A DNA stretch of 24,361 nt from JAHIYU01 sp964476155 (GCA_964476155.1 CAYYYS010000040.1:1-24361), one strand, 5' to 3'; positions 14,273 to 22,340 are shown, counted from the stretch's first letter. Notes: generated from the sequence alone by a model not told the origin. Program-made: numbers and translations.

Positions 14273-15475
14273 TCAACCCTGCGTCTGCTCCGCCAGGAGC
14301 TTCTCGAAACGAGCGAGCTGATCCTTGTAGCTCTGGCTGTCCGGCTGCAGTTCGACGGCCTGCTTGATGTAATCGACAGCCTTGCCGCAATTGCCCAGGG
14401 CGTTGCAGATCTCGGCAACAGTGTCGAGGATCCGGGCGCGGGACCGGTCGTCCTCGGCCAGATCGGCGCCCATCAGGGCCAGAGCGAGGCCCTCATCCAT
14501 GTTGACCCGATTCTCGAAACACCACCAGGCGAAACGGTTCAGGCCGCGAGGCGTCTCGTCCCAGCCTTCGTCGTAGCTGGCGCGTACGAGTGCGACGGCC
14601 TTGTCTTCGTCCTTGTCGATAATCAGGGCGGCGTCGACGGCCAAGCGGTCGCGTGACCGAACGTGGTTCTCGTCGGACGGATCCACCGGTGCGGCCAAGG
14701 CTGCCTTCAGGTAGGACGCCGCTCGCTCGGGAACGCCGGTCGACTTGGCGGCCTGGGTCATCATCTCGGCGAGCTGGAGCTTGTCGCCGGTATCCGCGTC
14801 GGGCGCGTTGAAGGCCGGCTTCACCTCGGCTTCCACTTCATCGATGGTGAACGCGCCCCCGTACGAACCGTAGTACATATTGGTCAGGATCTGCTCGGTG
14901 AACTCGGCGGCGTTGTCGGGATCGAGCTCGCGGGCTTTGTGGAAGTAACCCACGGCGCCCTTGAAGTCGTAGCCCGTCGAGGCGCGATTGCCGAGGGATC
15001 GGGCCAGCGTGGCGGTGGGCTTCTCGGCGTAGGCCGCGGTCTTGGCTTCGATGGTACGACGGTCGATCGTGGTCGACTTGGCGAAAGAGGCCCAGCCCTC
15101 CGCGCCCGGATAGCCGATGATACTGTCGGTGATCTCGCCATCGCCGTTTACGGCGATGTAGGTCGGATAACCGCCCACGCCGTATTTCTTGGCGAGTTCG
15201 GGGCCCTCACCTTTCTCGCAGTCGATCTCGACGAGGACAACATGCTGCAGGGCGTCCTTGATGACCGCGGACTCGTTCACCTCACGGGCGAACACTTTGC
15301 AGCTGGGTCACCAGTCGGTATAGAAGTCGATGACCAGCGGCTTGTCCTGCACGACCGCCCGGGCGAGCGCGGACTTGAAGTCGTCGGCTTCCGCGGCGAC
15401 GGCCAGGGGGGCCGACAGCAGCGTGACCAACACGACAACCATCATCATGGCGCGCGTGAGTTTCTCGATTTTCAT
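14273..15475 (-). CDS. exported thioredoxin-like selenoprotein (UxxC) with helical repeat tail
   Basis: Predicted 400 residues including one selenocysteine. ATG 15475 has GGAGGT five bases upstream and opens a signal peptide (residues 1-28, ending AVAA). The thioredoxin fold follows: PLVIDFYTDW, then in-frame TGA at 15310-15308 (residue 56), then PSCK. The TGA sits exactly on the first cysteine of the WCxxC motif; C59 is the resolving cysteine and P104 in GGYPTY is the conserved cis-proline. The frame is clean on both sides, and other genes here end normally with TGA, so general recoding is excluded. Residues about 150-400 look like TPR-type helices (AVGYFHKARELDPDNAAEF; AVDYIKQAVELQPD). The fold resembles DsbD-C/thioredoxin_7 proteins, suggesting a periplasmic reductase. 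It lies 98 bases after the ZnuB-like permease. A TGC-to-TGA mutation or read error is the alternative. Confidence 0.8.
15275..15293 (-). promoter_or_regulatory. candidate bacterial SECIS element
   Basis: Fourteen bases after the in-frame TGA the mRNA can fold GUUCGCC / GGUGAAC (7 bp, one G-U) with loop CGUGA; an extra U-G pair can be added at the base. The loop begins 22 bases after the UGA and has G as its second base. This fits the known bacterial SECIS rule of a hairpin within the coding region whose apical loop, with an early G, lies about 16-37 bases from UGA and is bound by SelB. Confidence 0.65.
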
Positions 15476-15518
15476 TCCTGACCTCCGAATGGGTGCTGGA
15501 CTGGACGTAAAGAAGAGA

Positions 15519-15540
15519 GGGGGAGTCTACGACACCCCCC
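15519..15540 (-). terminator. weak hairpin between permease and selenoprotein genes
   Basis: The minus strand has GGGGG, an 11-12 base loop, CCCCC, then TCTCTTCTTT. It may end part of the transcripts from the metal-uptake genes and reduce expression of the downstream selenoprotein. The stem is only about 5-6 bp. Confidence 0.4.
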
Positions 15541-15572
15541 CATCTTGTTCCTTAAAAAACCCAACCCGTCGA

Positions 15573-16388
15573 CTAGTTCTTCAAACCTTCGATCGTGACC
15601 TGAGCCCCCAGGAACAACCCGAAGGTGCAGACGATGGCCGCGCCGGTGGGCAGATCGAGCCAGTAGCTCAGCAACGCGCCGCCGATCACCGCCAGGGTGC
15701 CGACCGACAGGATGAACGTGAACTGGGCGCGCGTGGTGTCGAACAGCCTCAGGGACATGACCGTCGGCACGACCAGCAGCGTGAAGACCATCAGCACACC
15801 CGCGATCTGGACGCTTGCGGTCACCACGGTACCGAGCACCGCGTAGAAGACAAAGTCCCAGAGCCGCAGGTTCAGTCCCTCGGCGCGGGCGCTCTCGGAA
15901 TCCCTGGAGATCCTGATCAGCGCCGCGTGGGAGCGCCAGAGGATGAGACCGAGCAACGCGTAGAGCACCGCCGTCTTGAGCATCTCCGCCCAGGATACCC
16001 AGAGAATCGCGCCGACCAGGAGGTTCTTGATCTCCTCCCCGCCGTGGGCGACCTGCGAGAGCACCAGGATCATCGCGGCGCTGAAGACCACGTAGACGAT
16101 CCCGATGTACGCCTCCTGGGGAATGCGTTCGTCTTTGGTGCGTGTGAAAGACAACAGGACGGCACCGACGATGGTGCTGGTGATGCCCACCAGGTAGGCC
16201 GTCAGCGTACCGATCTCGGCGCCGAAATACATGGCGACCGACACGCCGAAAGCGGCCATCTGGGCCAAGGCGATGTCCACGAAGATCACGCCGCGACGAA
16301 CGACGTGGGTGCCCAGGTAACCATGCATGCCCACCAGGACGAGGGCTGTAGCCACGGGCGCGGCCATCATTTCTATGAATCCAGTCAC
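15573..16388 (-). CDS. metal ABC transporter permease (ABC-3, ZnuB-like)
   Basis: Predicted 271-residue membrane protein with about eight hydrophobic helices. It follows the ABC-3 family of zinc/manganese importers: GYLGTHVVRRGVIFVDIALA near 24, AQMAAFGVSVA, and VQIAGVLMVFTLLVVPTVMS near 200, the conserved coupling region. Length is normal for the family. Its ATG overlaps the stop of the binding-protein gene by 4 bases (ATGA), so the two are translationally coupled. No cognate ATPase gene is found in the window; the ATPase at 10.7 kb is of the exporter type. Confidence 0.9.
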   Translation of the reverse strand: MTGFIEMMAAPVATALVLVGMHGYLGTHVVRRGVIFVDIALAQMAAFGVSVAMYFGAEIGTLTAYLVGITSTIVGAVLLSFTRTKDERIPQEAYIGIVYVVFSAAMILVLSQVAHGGEEIKNLLVGAILWVSWAEMLKTAVLYALLGLILWRSHAALIRISRDSESARAEGLNLRLWDFVFYAVLGTVVTASVQIAGVLMVFTLLVVPTVMSLRLFDTTRAQFTFILSVGTLAVIGGALLSYWLDLPTGAAIVCTFGLFLGAQVTIEGLKN

Positions 16389-17338
16389 TGGGTCAATCCT
16401 TCCTGCGGACGGATGCCCGCGGCGGCGGCCGTTGCCAGGTTGTCACAGATCAAATCGAACATCTCGATATAACCGGGCGCTTTCTCCATGGCGCCGACCG
16501 CACCGGGCAGTATCGCCAGGGGGGCGTCCATGCGTTCTGCCGCGCGCTGGGCGATCTTCCGGTTATCCCACGACGCGGCGATGACATAGACGCAGTCCTG
16601 CCGGCGTCCGAGAGCGGTCACCTCTTCCACGTGCTGCGGCGACGGGTTGATGCCGGGCCGGTGCTCGATCGAGCCGATGTTGTTCAGCCCCAGCCACTGC
16701 AGCAGATACTCCCAGTGCTGGTGGTAGACGATCAGCGGGCAGTTCACGGCCGCCAGCATCAGCTCGTGCCAGACCGGCAGACGCGCCTCGACCTCGGTCG
16801 CGAAGTCCTCGGCGCGCGCGTGGTAGCGGTCGGCGGCGTCCGGGTCGAGCTCGGCCATGCGCTCGGCCATCAGGCGGGCCACCGCGACGCCCATGCGTGG
16901 GTCGAGCAGGTAATGGGGATTGCCGTGGGGATGGATGTCGCCCTGGGAGCGATCGACCTGGCCGGTGGGCACGTCGAGGACCTGATGCACGGCCCCGGAA
17001 CAATCGAGCTCGCCGCGGGCGCCGGCCTTCACGTTGCGGTTGCGCGCCGACTTGATCAGCAGGGGCAGCCAGCCCACTTCCAGCTCCAGCCCGTTGTAGA
17101 CCAGCAGGTCGGCCTTCTTGAGCTTGCGCGTCAGCGACGGCTTGGCCGGCAGGTAATGGGGATCCTGGTGTCCGGGACAGAGCGTGGTGACGTCCACGTC
17201 GTCGCCGCCGACCCGCTCGGCGAGCCAGCCCAGGTCGCTCAGGGTGGCAACGACCTTCAGTTCGGCGTTGGCGGCGACCGGCGCCATGAGACCAACGGCG
17301 AGCATGAGCAGAGTAAAGACGAGAGCATGCTTCTTCAT
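16385..17338 (-). CDS. metal ABC transporter substrate-binding protein (ZnuA/cluster 9-like)
   Basis: Predicted 317-residue periplasmic protein that captures Zn2+ or Mn2+ for the permease. Signal peptide residues 1-25 (ending ANA), then KVVATLSDLGWLAERVGGDD as in cluster A-I binding proteins. Likely metal ligands are H61 (GHQDPHYL), H142 (GNPHYLLDPRMG) and H206/H208 (VYHQHWEYL), with an acidic residue near the C-terminus. There is no long His-rich loop, only HPHGNPH. Start at 17338 follows AGGAGG at 6 bases. It starts 10 bases after the barrel gene ends and overlaps the permease. Zinc is favoured over manganese by three His ligands, but this is not certain. Confidence 0.9.
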   Translation of the reverse strand: MKKHALVFTLLMLAVGLMAPVAANAELKVVATLSDLGWLAERVGGDDVDVTTLCPGHQDPHYLPAKPSLTRKLKKADLLVYNGLELEVGWLPLLIKSARNRNVKAGARGELDCSGAVHQVLDVPTGQVDRSQGDIHPHGNPHYLLDPRMGVAVARLMAERMAELDPDAADRYHARAEDFATEVEARLPVWHELMLAAVNCPLIVYHQHWEYLLQWLGLNNIGSIEHRPGINPSPQHVEEVTALGRRQDCVYVIAASWDNRKIAQRAAERMDAPLAILPGAVGAMEKAPGYIEMFDLICDNLATAAAAGIRPQEGLTQ

Positions 17339-17348
17339 GTCAGGCCTC

Positions 17349-18437
17349 CTAGTAGGTATGGGCCGGATGGGACCCGATGGTGAAGTTCCACTGCACGGAG
17401 AAGCGGAGGTCGTCCGCGTCGCCGAGACGGTCGTCGTACTTGGAGATCTCGACGCGCATGGCGCTGAATTCGCTGGGCGCGTAGGTAAAGTTGAGTTTCG
17501 ATTCCCAGGTTTCGCCGATGCCGGCGAAAGCCGTTTGCACACCGGTCTCGTCCGTATCAACTCGGCCGTGTGTCAGACCCAACCACCAGTTGTGGTTGAA
17601 ACGGTACTGGCTGATCACGTACCAGCCCATCGGCGCACCGCTGTAACCTTCGGGATCGGGCCACAGGACCTCGGCGGTCAGGTTGAGGGCCGGGCCGTGG
17701 GATCTGCTGCTGGAGATCCACTTGTAGGTCAGGTCAGCGCCGGTGACACGGTAGTCGCCCGCGAAACCGATGCGGGGCACCGAACCGGGACCGGTGATGA
17801 ACGAGCCGCCCATTTCGAGGGTAGCATCGTCGCTCACGTCCAACACGTTGGACAGGCGCACGCCGAAGATCGGGGCGCGGTCATCCTGATCCCAGATCTC
17901 GGTGTCGCCGTTCATGGCGTAGACGATGAGATCGTTGTACCAGGGCAGGGGCAGCGAGTAGGCGAGTTCGGCGCCGCTCTCGGTCAGGCCGGCGCCCAGG
18001 AACGAAGCAACGCCGAGGGGCGACTCCACGAACGGAAATTGATGCGTGTGCAGCGGGGTGTGCTTGCCAAAGGGCAGGAAAAACTTGCCGAGCTTCAGGC
18101 CCACACCCCAAGGCAGAGATGTGGCTTCGATGTTGGCCTCTTCCACGGCGATCTCGAAAGCCGCGGCATCATCCGCCGTGGGCAACACGGCGAAAATAAC
18201 GTTGGCGATCCAAAAGGGATCGACAACCGCGGTCAGGTGCATCTCGGCTTCCTGCAGCCGGACGGCGTTGACCTCGGCGTCGTCGCGATCGTTCGAGGTC
18301 TCGGCCACGAAAAGACCGTTGACGCTGAACGCTGGATTCATGGCGTTGGAGGCGCCGGTCAGGGTACCCGAGCCGCACGCGGCCAGGGGCGTCAGCAGAC
18401 AGATGCCGCAAAGCAAGGCAATGAAGTATAAGCGCAT
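17349..18437 (-). CDS. outer-membrane beta-barrel protein of the metal-uptake operon
   Basis: Predicted 362 residues. Signal sequence with a lipobox-like LAAC (cysteine near residue 21), then alternating strand-forming sequence to the end. Segments such as GVGLKLGKFFLPFGKHTPLH and LHTHQFPFVESPLG recall porin-like proteins found beside zinc-uptake genes. The barrel ends ...RFSVQWNFTIGSHPAHTY, where the aromatic-rich strand is followed by a short tail rather than a terminal phenylalanine. Start at 18437 has GGGAGGT four bases upstream. It is separated from the binding-protein gene by 10 bases. Likely role is passage of metal or a metal complex through the outer membrane. Family name not certain. 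Confidence 0.75.
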   Translation of the reverse strand: MRLYFIALLCGICLLTPLAACGSGTLTGASNAMNPAFSVNGLFVAETSNDRDDAEVNAVRLQEAEMHLTAVVDPFWIANVIFAVLPTADDAAAFEIAVEEANIEATSLPWGVGLKLGKFFLPFGKHTPLHTHQFPFVESPLGVASFLGAGLTESGAELAYSLPLPWYNDLIVYAMNGDTEIWDQDDRAPIFGVRLSNVLDVSDDATLEMGGSFITGPGSVPRIGFAGDYRVTGADLTYKWISSSRSHGPALNLTAEVLWPDPEGYSGAPMGWYVISQYRFNHNWWLGLTHGRVDTDETGVQTAFAGIGETWESKLNFTYAPSEFSAMRVEISKYDDRLGDADDLRFSVQWNFTIGSHPAHTY

Positions 18438-18552
18438 TGTAACCTCCCGTATCATACCGGTCGCCCGACGAGTATCGGCGACACCGGTACGGTGATGCAA
18501 TGAACGGTCATCCCGGCCCCGTCGGAGACCAGGTCGAGCGGTCGTTATCGGA

Positions 18553-18876
18553 TCAAAGGGAGACGGGAGGCGAGCGGGCGGGTGTCTGGAGGATATCCGT
18601 GCTGATGGTCCGGTCGGCCACGGTGACCAATTCCATCATCCGCGTGTCCGGCCGCGTCGGCGACGCCACGAACGGTGTCTCCTCCACCGCTATGAACGAG
18701 AGATGGGAGCAGAAGTAGCAGGTGTTGGGATTGTTGGAAGTCCGGGCGGGACAGTCGGGCTCCAGGATCTGATGGGCAACGTAATAGACTTCCAGCATCC
18801 CCAGACCGAGCACGACCTGGAAGACGAGAAGAACCGCCAGGGTTCGATGACGTTGCCAAATACTGCTGATTCCCAT
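18553..18876 (-). CDS. small membrane-anchored protein with a CxxC motif
   Basis: Predicted 107 residues. A short basic start (MGISSIWQRHR) leads into one hydrophobic helix (residues 12-34, TLAVLLVFQVVLGLG), then an external part with DCPARTSNNPNTCYFCSHLS, which could bind metal or undergo thiol exchange, and a hydrophilic tail. The ribosome-binding site is weak. It is the first gene of the minus-strand run leading into the barrel, ZnuA-like and ZnuB-like genes, 115 bases before the barrel gene. The upstream DNA is AT-rich (around 18885-18925), suitable for a promoter or metal-regulator site, but I cannot identify a Zur or MntR box. Function is unknown; small metal-responsive envelope proteins are a possibility. 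Confidence 0.6.
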   Translation of the reverse strand: MGISSIWQRHRTLAVLLVFQVVLGLGMLEVYYVAHQILEPDCPARTSNNPNTCYFCSHLSFIAVEETPFVASPTRPDTRMMELVTVADRTISTDILQTPARSPPVSL

Positions 18877-18929
18877 GGTCGAACTACGGTAATCAATTAT
18901 GTTAGTTGCGACAAGAGTATTTAGATTTC

Positions 18930-19431
18930 TCAGCCCCGGAATTTATCCGCGATCGAGCCGGCGTGGCGCGCCAGGTCGGGCAAGGGATCGTCCCAGCTGA
19001 AGAGGGTGCGGATCTCGCCGTGACGGTCCACGAACCCATCGACGAAGAAATGCCGGTCGGCGCCGCCGGGAACGTATTCCTGCAACAGGACTTCGGGGCC
19101 GGCGTCGGCGATCCGGGTGTAGATGCGCCAGGCTTCCTCAAGGGTCCCCACGCGATAGGCCTTTTGACCGAACTGCCTGAGGAAGGCCTGCGAGTCACAG
19201 GGCTTGAGGAACCAGTCGCGGTCGGTCTCCACCGACATGGCTGCGCTCAGGTCGCTCTGGGACGCGATGGGCACGGTCCTGGGTTGGGCGATTCCCAGCC
19301 GTTCGAGCAATGCGGAGAGGGTCCTCTTGTCGGCGAGGATATCGTTGACCTCGGCCGTGGCTGCGGACGACGCCTAGTGCGGTTTTGTAACCGCCGAAGA
19401 TTATGGCGGGAGTCTTATGCGCGTTCACCAT
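18930..19431 (-). pseudogene. remnant of an ATP-grasp ligase
   Basis: ATG 19431 opens MVNAHKTPAIIFGGYKTALG, the usual N-terminus of a CarB/D-aspartate-ligase-like ATP-grasp protein. After about 24 residues the frame shifts and a distant part of the same kind of protein follows (ILADKRTLSALLERLGI, then FLKPCDSQAFLRQFGQKAY, LLQEYVPGGADRHFF). Roughly 80-100 residues that should separate these parts are missing. The product stops at 18930 within the ATP-binding domain, so the C-terminal third is also missing. It cannot be functional. Confidence 0.7.
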
Positions 19432-19470
19432 GGTTCCTTCCAAGTGGGTCGCCACAGTGTGAGCCGGACG

Positions 19471-19891
19471 CCGAGGTCGGGGCAAGGACAATCCTCTCCA
19501 CGAGGTCACCCTCTCCGCCTTCTACATCGACGCCACCGAAGTGACCAACGCCCAACGGAAAGCCTTCTGCGAAGCCAACGATCGCAAGCTGCCGGTCTTC
19601 TGGGGCCTCGACAAGTTCCGCTGCGGCGACGACTGGCTCGACCACCCGGTTGTCGGCGTCAGCCACTCCGGCGCCACGTCCTACGCCGAGTGGGCCGGCT
19701 CGCTGGGCATGCTTTGCTTCTACTCGGCCATCAAGGAGGCGGACCTGTCGCGGGTGATGCCCATCGCGTTCACGGCGCCGTTGTTCGGGGCGTTGCTGGG
19801 CGTGGTGCTGGGCGGCGAGGTCCTCACGGTGAAGACGGTGCTGGGGATGGCGTTGACCGTCGGCGGGATCGTGTTGTTGACCACGGGATAG
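19471..19891 (+). pseudogene. chimeric frame: sulfatase-modifying-factor fragment joined to EamA transporter tail
   Basis: One open frame holds two unrelated pieces. Up to about 19698 it matches the start of formylglycine-generating-enzyme-like (SUMF1/FGE) domains: NPLHEVTLSAFYIDATEVTN and HPVVGVSHSGATSYAEWAG. From there it matches the last helices of a drug/metabolite (EamA) transporter: LGMLCFYSAIKEADLSRVMP, then TVLGMALTVGGIVLLTTG and stop. No start codon with a ribosome-binding site is seen; a GTG at 19541 lies inside the FGE block. The join is in frame, but neither part could fold as a full domain. It is either a deletion scar or an assembly join. Confidence 0.7.
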
Positions 19892-19930
19892 GTCGCTCGA
19901 AAAACACTCCAACATTTCGACCCAATCGAA

Positions 19931-19959
19931 AACCCGGGCGGCCATGGACCGCCCGGGTT
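19931..19959 (-). terminator. terminator of the PEP carboxykinase gene
   Basis: An 11-bp perfect stem (AACCCGGGCGG/CCGCCCGGGTT) with a 7-base loop. On the minus strand it is followed by TTTTCG, and it stands about 30 bases beyond the pckG stop. It could also serve the plus-strand fragment ending at 19891. Confidence 0.8.
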
Positions 19960-19988
19960 CGTTGTGCGATACACTGATCAGATCGGGA

Positions 19989-21944
19989 CTAGCCGAGCAG
20001 ATCCGGCGTTACCACATTACCATGCTTCTTCTTCAACGCCTTCAGCCCCCGCCCCCACTGTCCGTACACCTGGAAGAGCTTCTTCGGCAAGTTCTTCTCC
20101 TTGCCGAAGGCCTCCCGCTGCAGGTCGATCCGCGCCTGGATCAGGTCGGTGTAGATCGAGAACTGCTTCATGTACAGGGTCTTCGGGTACTTCTTGCCGA
20201 TGGTGTCGGCGAAGGTTTCCTTCATGTCCTCGTACTTGGGGATGAAGCCGATGGGCGTTTCGATGCCCTCGTAGTCGCCGTGGGCGAAACGGGCCAGCCA
20301 GGTCAGCCAGGCCTTCACGTCGCGCTTCTCGCCGAGCAGCTTGGTGGTCTTGCCGCCGCGGGCCTGGTCGGTGAGGAAGTAGTTCAGGCCGGCCAGGATC
20401 GGCTGACTTTTCTTGGTGAACTTCTTGTTACCGAAGAACTGGAACTGGACCTTCATGTAGTCGGCCAGGGCGCCGGGGATGAAGGGGGCGTTGGCCCAGG
20501 GCTGACGCTTGACGCCGGAGGCGCCGACCTCGGTCGCCGTGGCGGCCGAGACGATGCTGGCGCCGATGGCCACGCCGTGAGCCGAGTTCTTGCCGACCCA
20601 GACGGGCGGCATGGTGTCGGCGTCGCGGCCGCTGTAGGTCACGACCTTCACGGGCGCGCCCTTGGGGTCCTCGCCGGTCACGTTGCTGTAGTTGCCGATA
20701 TCCTTGCAGCGCAAGGTGCAACGGGCGTTCGGGTGGGAGATGGGGACAAGCTTGCCGCCCCTCTTCATACCCTTCTTCCACTTGCCCTGGAAGTTGACAC
20801 CAGTGGTGGCGTGACGTTCGCCGTTGCCGGTCCAGTGAGGCTTGCCGTTCCTGTCGATCAGCACGTTGGACCAGATGACCTCGGTCCCGGGCTTGCGCAG
20901 GCACTTCATCAGGAAGGGATCGCCGTCCTTGTTCACGTCGGCCACGATGCCGAAGATGCCCTGCTCGGGATTGATCGCCCGCATGGTGCCGCGGCCGTCG
21001 ATCCACATCTGGGCGAGGTCGTCACCGACGAACTCGGTGCCGGCCATGGCCGTGGTGGTCTTGCCGCAACCGCTCGGGGCGGCGCCGGCAAACCAGGTCA
21101 TCCGTCCGCTCTTCTCTTCCATGCCCGTGATGAACATGTGCTCCGACAGTTCCTGGCCCTTGCCGTAGTAGGTGGCCAGGTCGACGGCGAAGCGGTGGTT
21201 GCCCTTCTTGAGCAGCAGCGTGTTGCCGGCGTAGGTGCAGAAGGTGCTGAAGGTGGTCAGCCAGCTGCGGTCCATGAAGACGCGGGCGTTCTTCAGGTCA
21301 CTGGGGCGGTTCTTGCCCTCGGAGTGCACGTTGGTCAGCATGTAGCCGGCCTTCTTGACCTGCTTGTCGAACTTGTCGTAGCAGTGACGGTAGAGCATGT
21401 CGCCCGAGTGCATCACGTACGTCGACGAGGTGATCTCCAGGGCGGGCAGGGCCATCTTGGCACCGGCGGGTCCGCGGCTGAAGAAGCCGACGAACATCGT
21501 CTTGCCCTTCATGATGCCCTTCATGTACTTCTGCACATAGGCCAGGGCTTCCTTGCGGGGCATCTTGTTGCCCAGCGAGCTCGCAGGTTCGCCGGGATTT
21601 ACGATGTAGTAGGTGCGGTCGACGATGCGGCCCTGCTCTTCGGGCAGATCGAAGTGGATCGTGTGCTTCTTCATGGCGAGAGCCTTCTCTTCGCCCTTGG
21701 CGATGCTCATCTTCTTGACGGCGCGCATGTCAGCCGGGGAACCCGTGGTGATGTAGACCTTGTCGGGCTCGCACATGGCGATGGCGTTGGCGATCTTCAG
21801 AAGGGCTTCTTCACTCTTGATCTTGGCGAGTCGTGCGAAGTGTTTCTTGTCGAGTTTTTCCTTTAGCAGTTCCTTCGCCTGGGCGACCGTCTTGACACCA
21901 CCCACGTTCGCGAGGATGTCGACACCCTTCTTCAGCTTCAGCAT
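19989..21944 (-). CDS. pckG: phosphoenolpyruvate carboxykinase (GTP)
   Basis: Predicted 651-residue cytoplasmic enzyme interconverting oxaloacetate + GTP with PEP + GDP + CO2. The GTP-type family is shown by the hypervariable cysteine P-loop AAPSGCGKTTTAM (residues 288-300), the metal-site EFVGDDLAQMWID following it, ISHPNARC, the SAHGVAIGASI segment and PWANAPFIPGALADYMKVQF. The usual vertebrate/actinobacterial form of the P-loop is FPSACGKTN, so this belongs to a divergent branch, perhaps archaeal-like. Start at 21944 has GAGGAGG five bases upstream. It is monocistronic, with its own terminator. Together with the ppsR product it points to active PEP/pyruvate node control. Confidence 0.92.
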   Translation of the reverse strand: MLKLKKGVDILANVGGVKTVAQAKELLKEKLDKKHFARLAKIKSEEALLKIANAIAMCEPDKVYITTGSPADMRAVKKMSIAKGEEKALAMKKHTIHFDLPEEQGRIVDRTYYIVNPGEPASSLGNKMPRKEALAYVQKYMKGIMKGKTMFVGFFSRGPAGAKMALPALEITSSTYVMHSGDMLYRHCYDKFDKQVKKAGYMLTNVHSEGKNRPSDLKNARVFMDRSWLTTFSTFCTYAGNTLLLKKGNHRFAVDLATYYGKGQELSEHMFITGMEEKSGRMTWFAGAAPSGCGKTTTAMAGTEFVGDDLAQMWIDGRGTMRAINPEQGIFGIVADVNKDGDPFLMKCLRKPGTEVIWSNVLIDRNGKPHWTGNGERHATTGVNFQGKWKKGMKRGGKLVPISHPNARCTLRCKDIGNYSNVTGEDPKGAPVKVVTYSGRDADTMPPVWVGKNSAHGVAIGASIVSAATATEVGASGVKRQPWANAPFIPGALADYMKVQFQFFGNKKFTKKSQPILAGLNYFLTDQARGGKTTKLLGEKRDVKAWLTWLARFAHGDYEGIETPIGFIPKYEDMKETFADTIGKKYPKTLYMKQFSIYTDLIQARIDLQREAFGKEKNLPKKLFQVYGQWGRGLKALKKKHGNVVTPDLLG

Positions 21945-22340
21945 CTCTGCCTCCTCTAAAAAGACACGCTTAACCCAAAGCTCCGCGCAGCGGAGCCGAT
22001 TGAAAGGCCAATGTCCGGAAGAGCAACATAATAGACATGACGGCACGGCTCAACACGATTCTGGGTTATTCGGGACGAGACTTCGCGGGACGCATTTCCA
22101 CATCAGCGTGCAGTTTGTCGGTCCACTCCGAGCGATTGTCCCGCTTCTGCCCGACCGCTTCCCATCGACGATTCCATTTCTATCCCGCGTGCGGTGACGT
22201 CTCGACAGCGGGCCGCTCCAACCGACCATCGGACAATAGGTTATAAAGACTTGCCCGCTCTCGGATCTCGGAGGGACGTGATATCCCACCAGGACACGCC
22301 TATTGCACAAACACGGAGCCGAAGGAGGATTCACCGAGAT
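21945..22340. other. intergenic region between divergent pckG and lipoprotein genes
   Basis: The pckG leader contains a perfect palindromic hairpin (GCTCCGC/GCGGAGC, 21980-21996) about 35 bases before its start. A TATAAA lies near 22233 on the plus strand without a good -35 partner. I see no gene in the remaining sequence. Confidence 0.4.

Noticed and set aside
15330..16472. 380-codon plus-strand open frame opposite the permease
   Set aside because: Very polar His/Gln/Asp-rich sequence without motifs, the expected complement of membrane-protein codons.
19944..21866. 640-codon plus-strand open frame opposite PEP carboxykinase
   Set aside because: Antisense shadow: Val/Gly/His-rich repetitive composition typical of the complement of GC-rich coding DNA, whereas the minus strand encodes a clear PEPCK.
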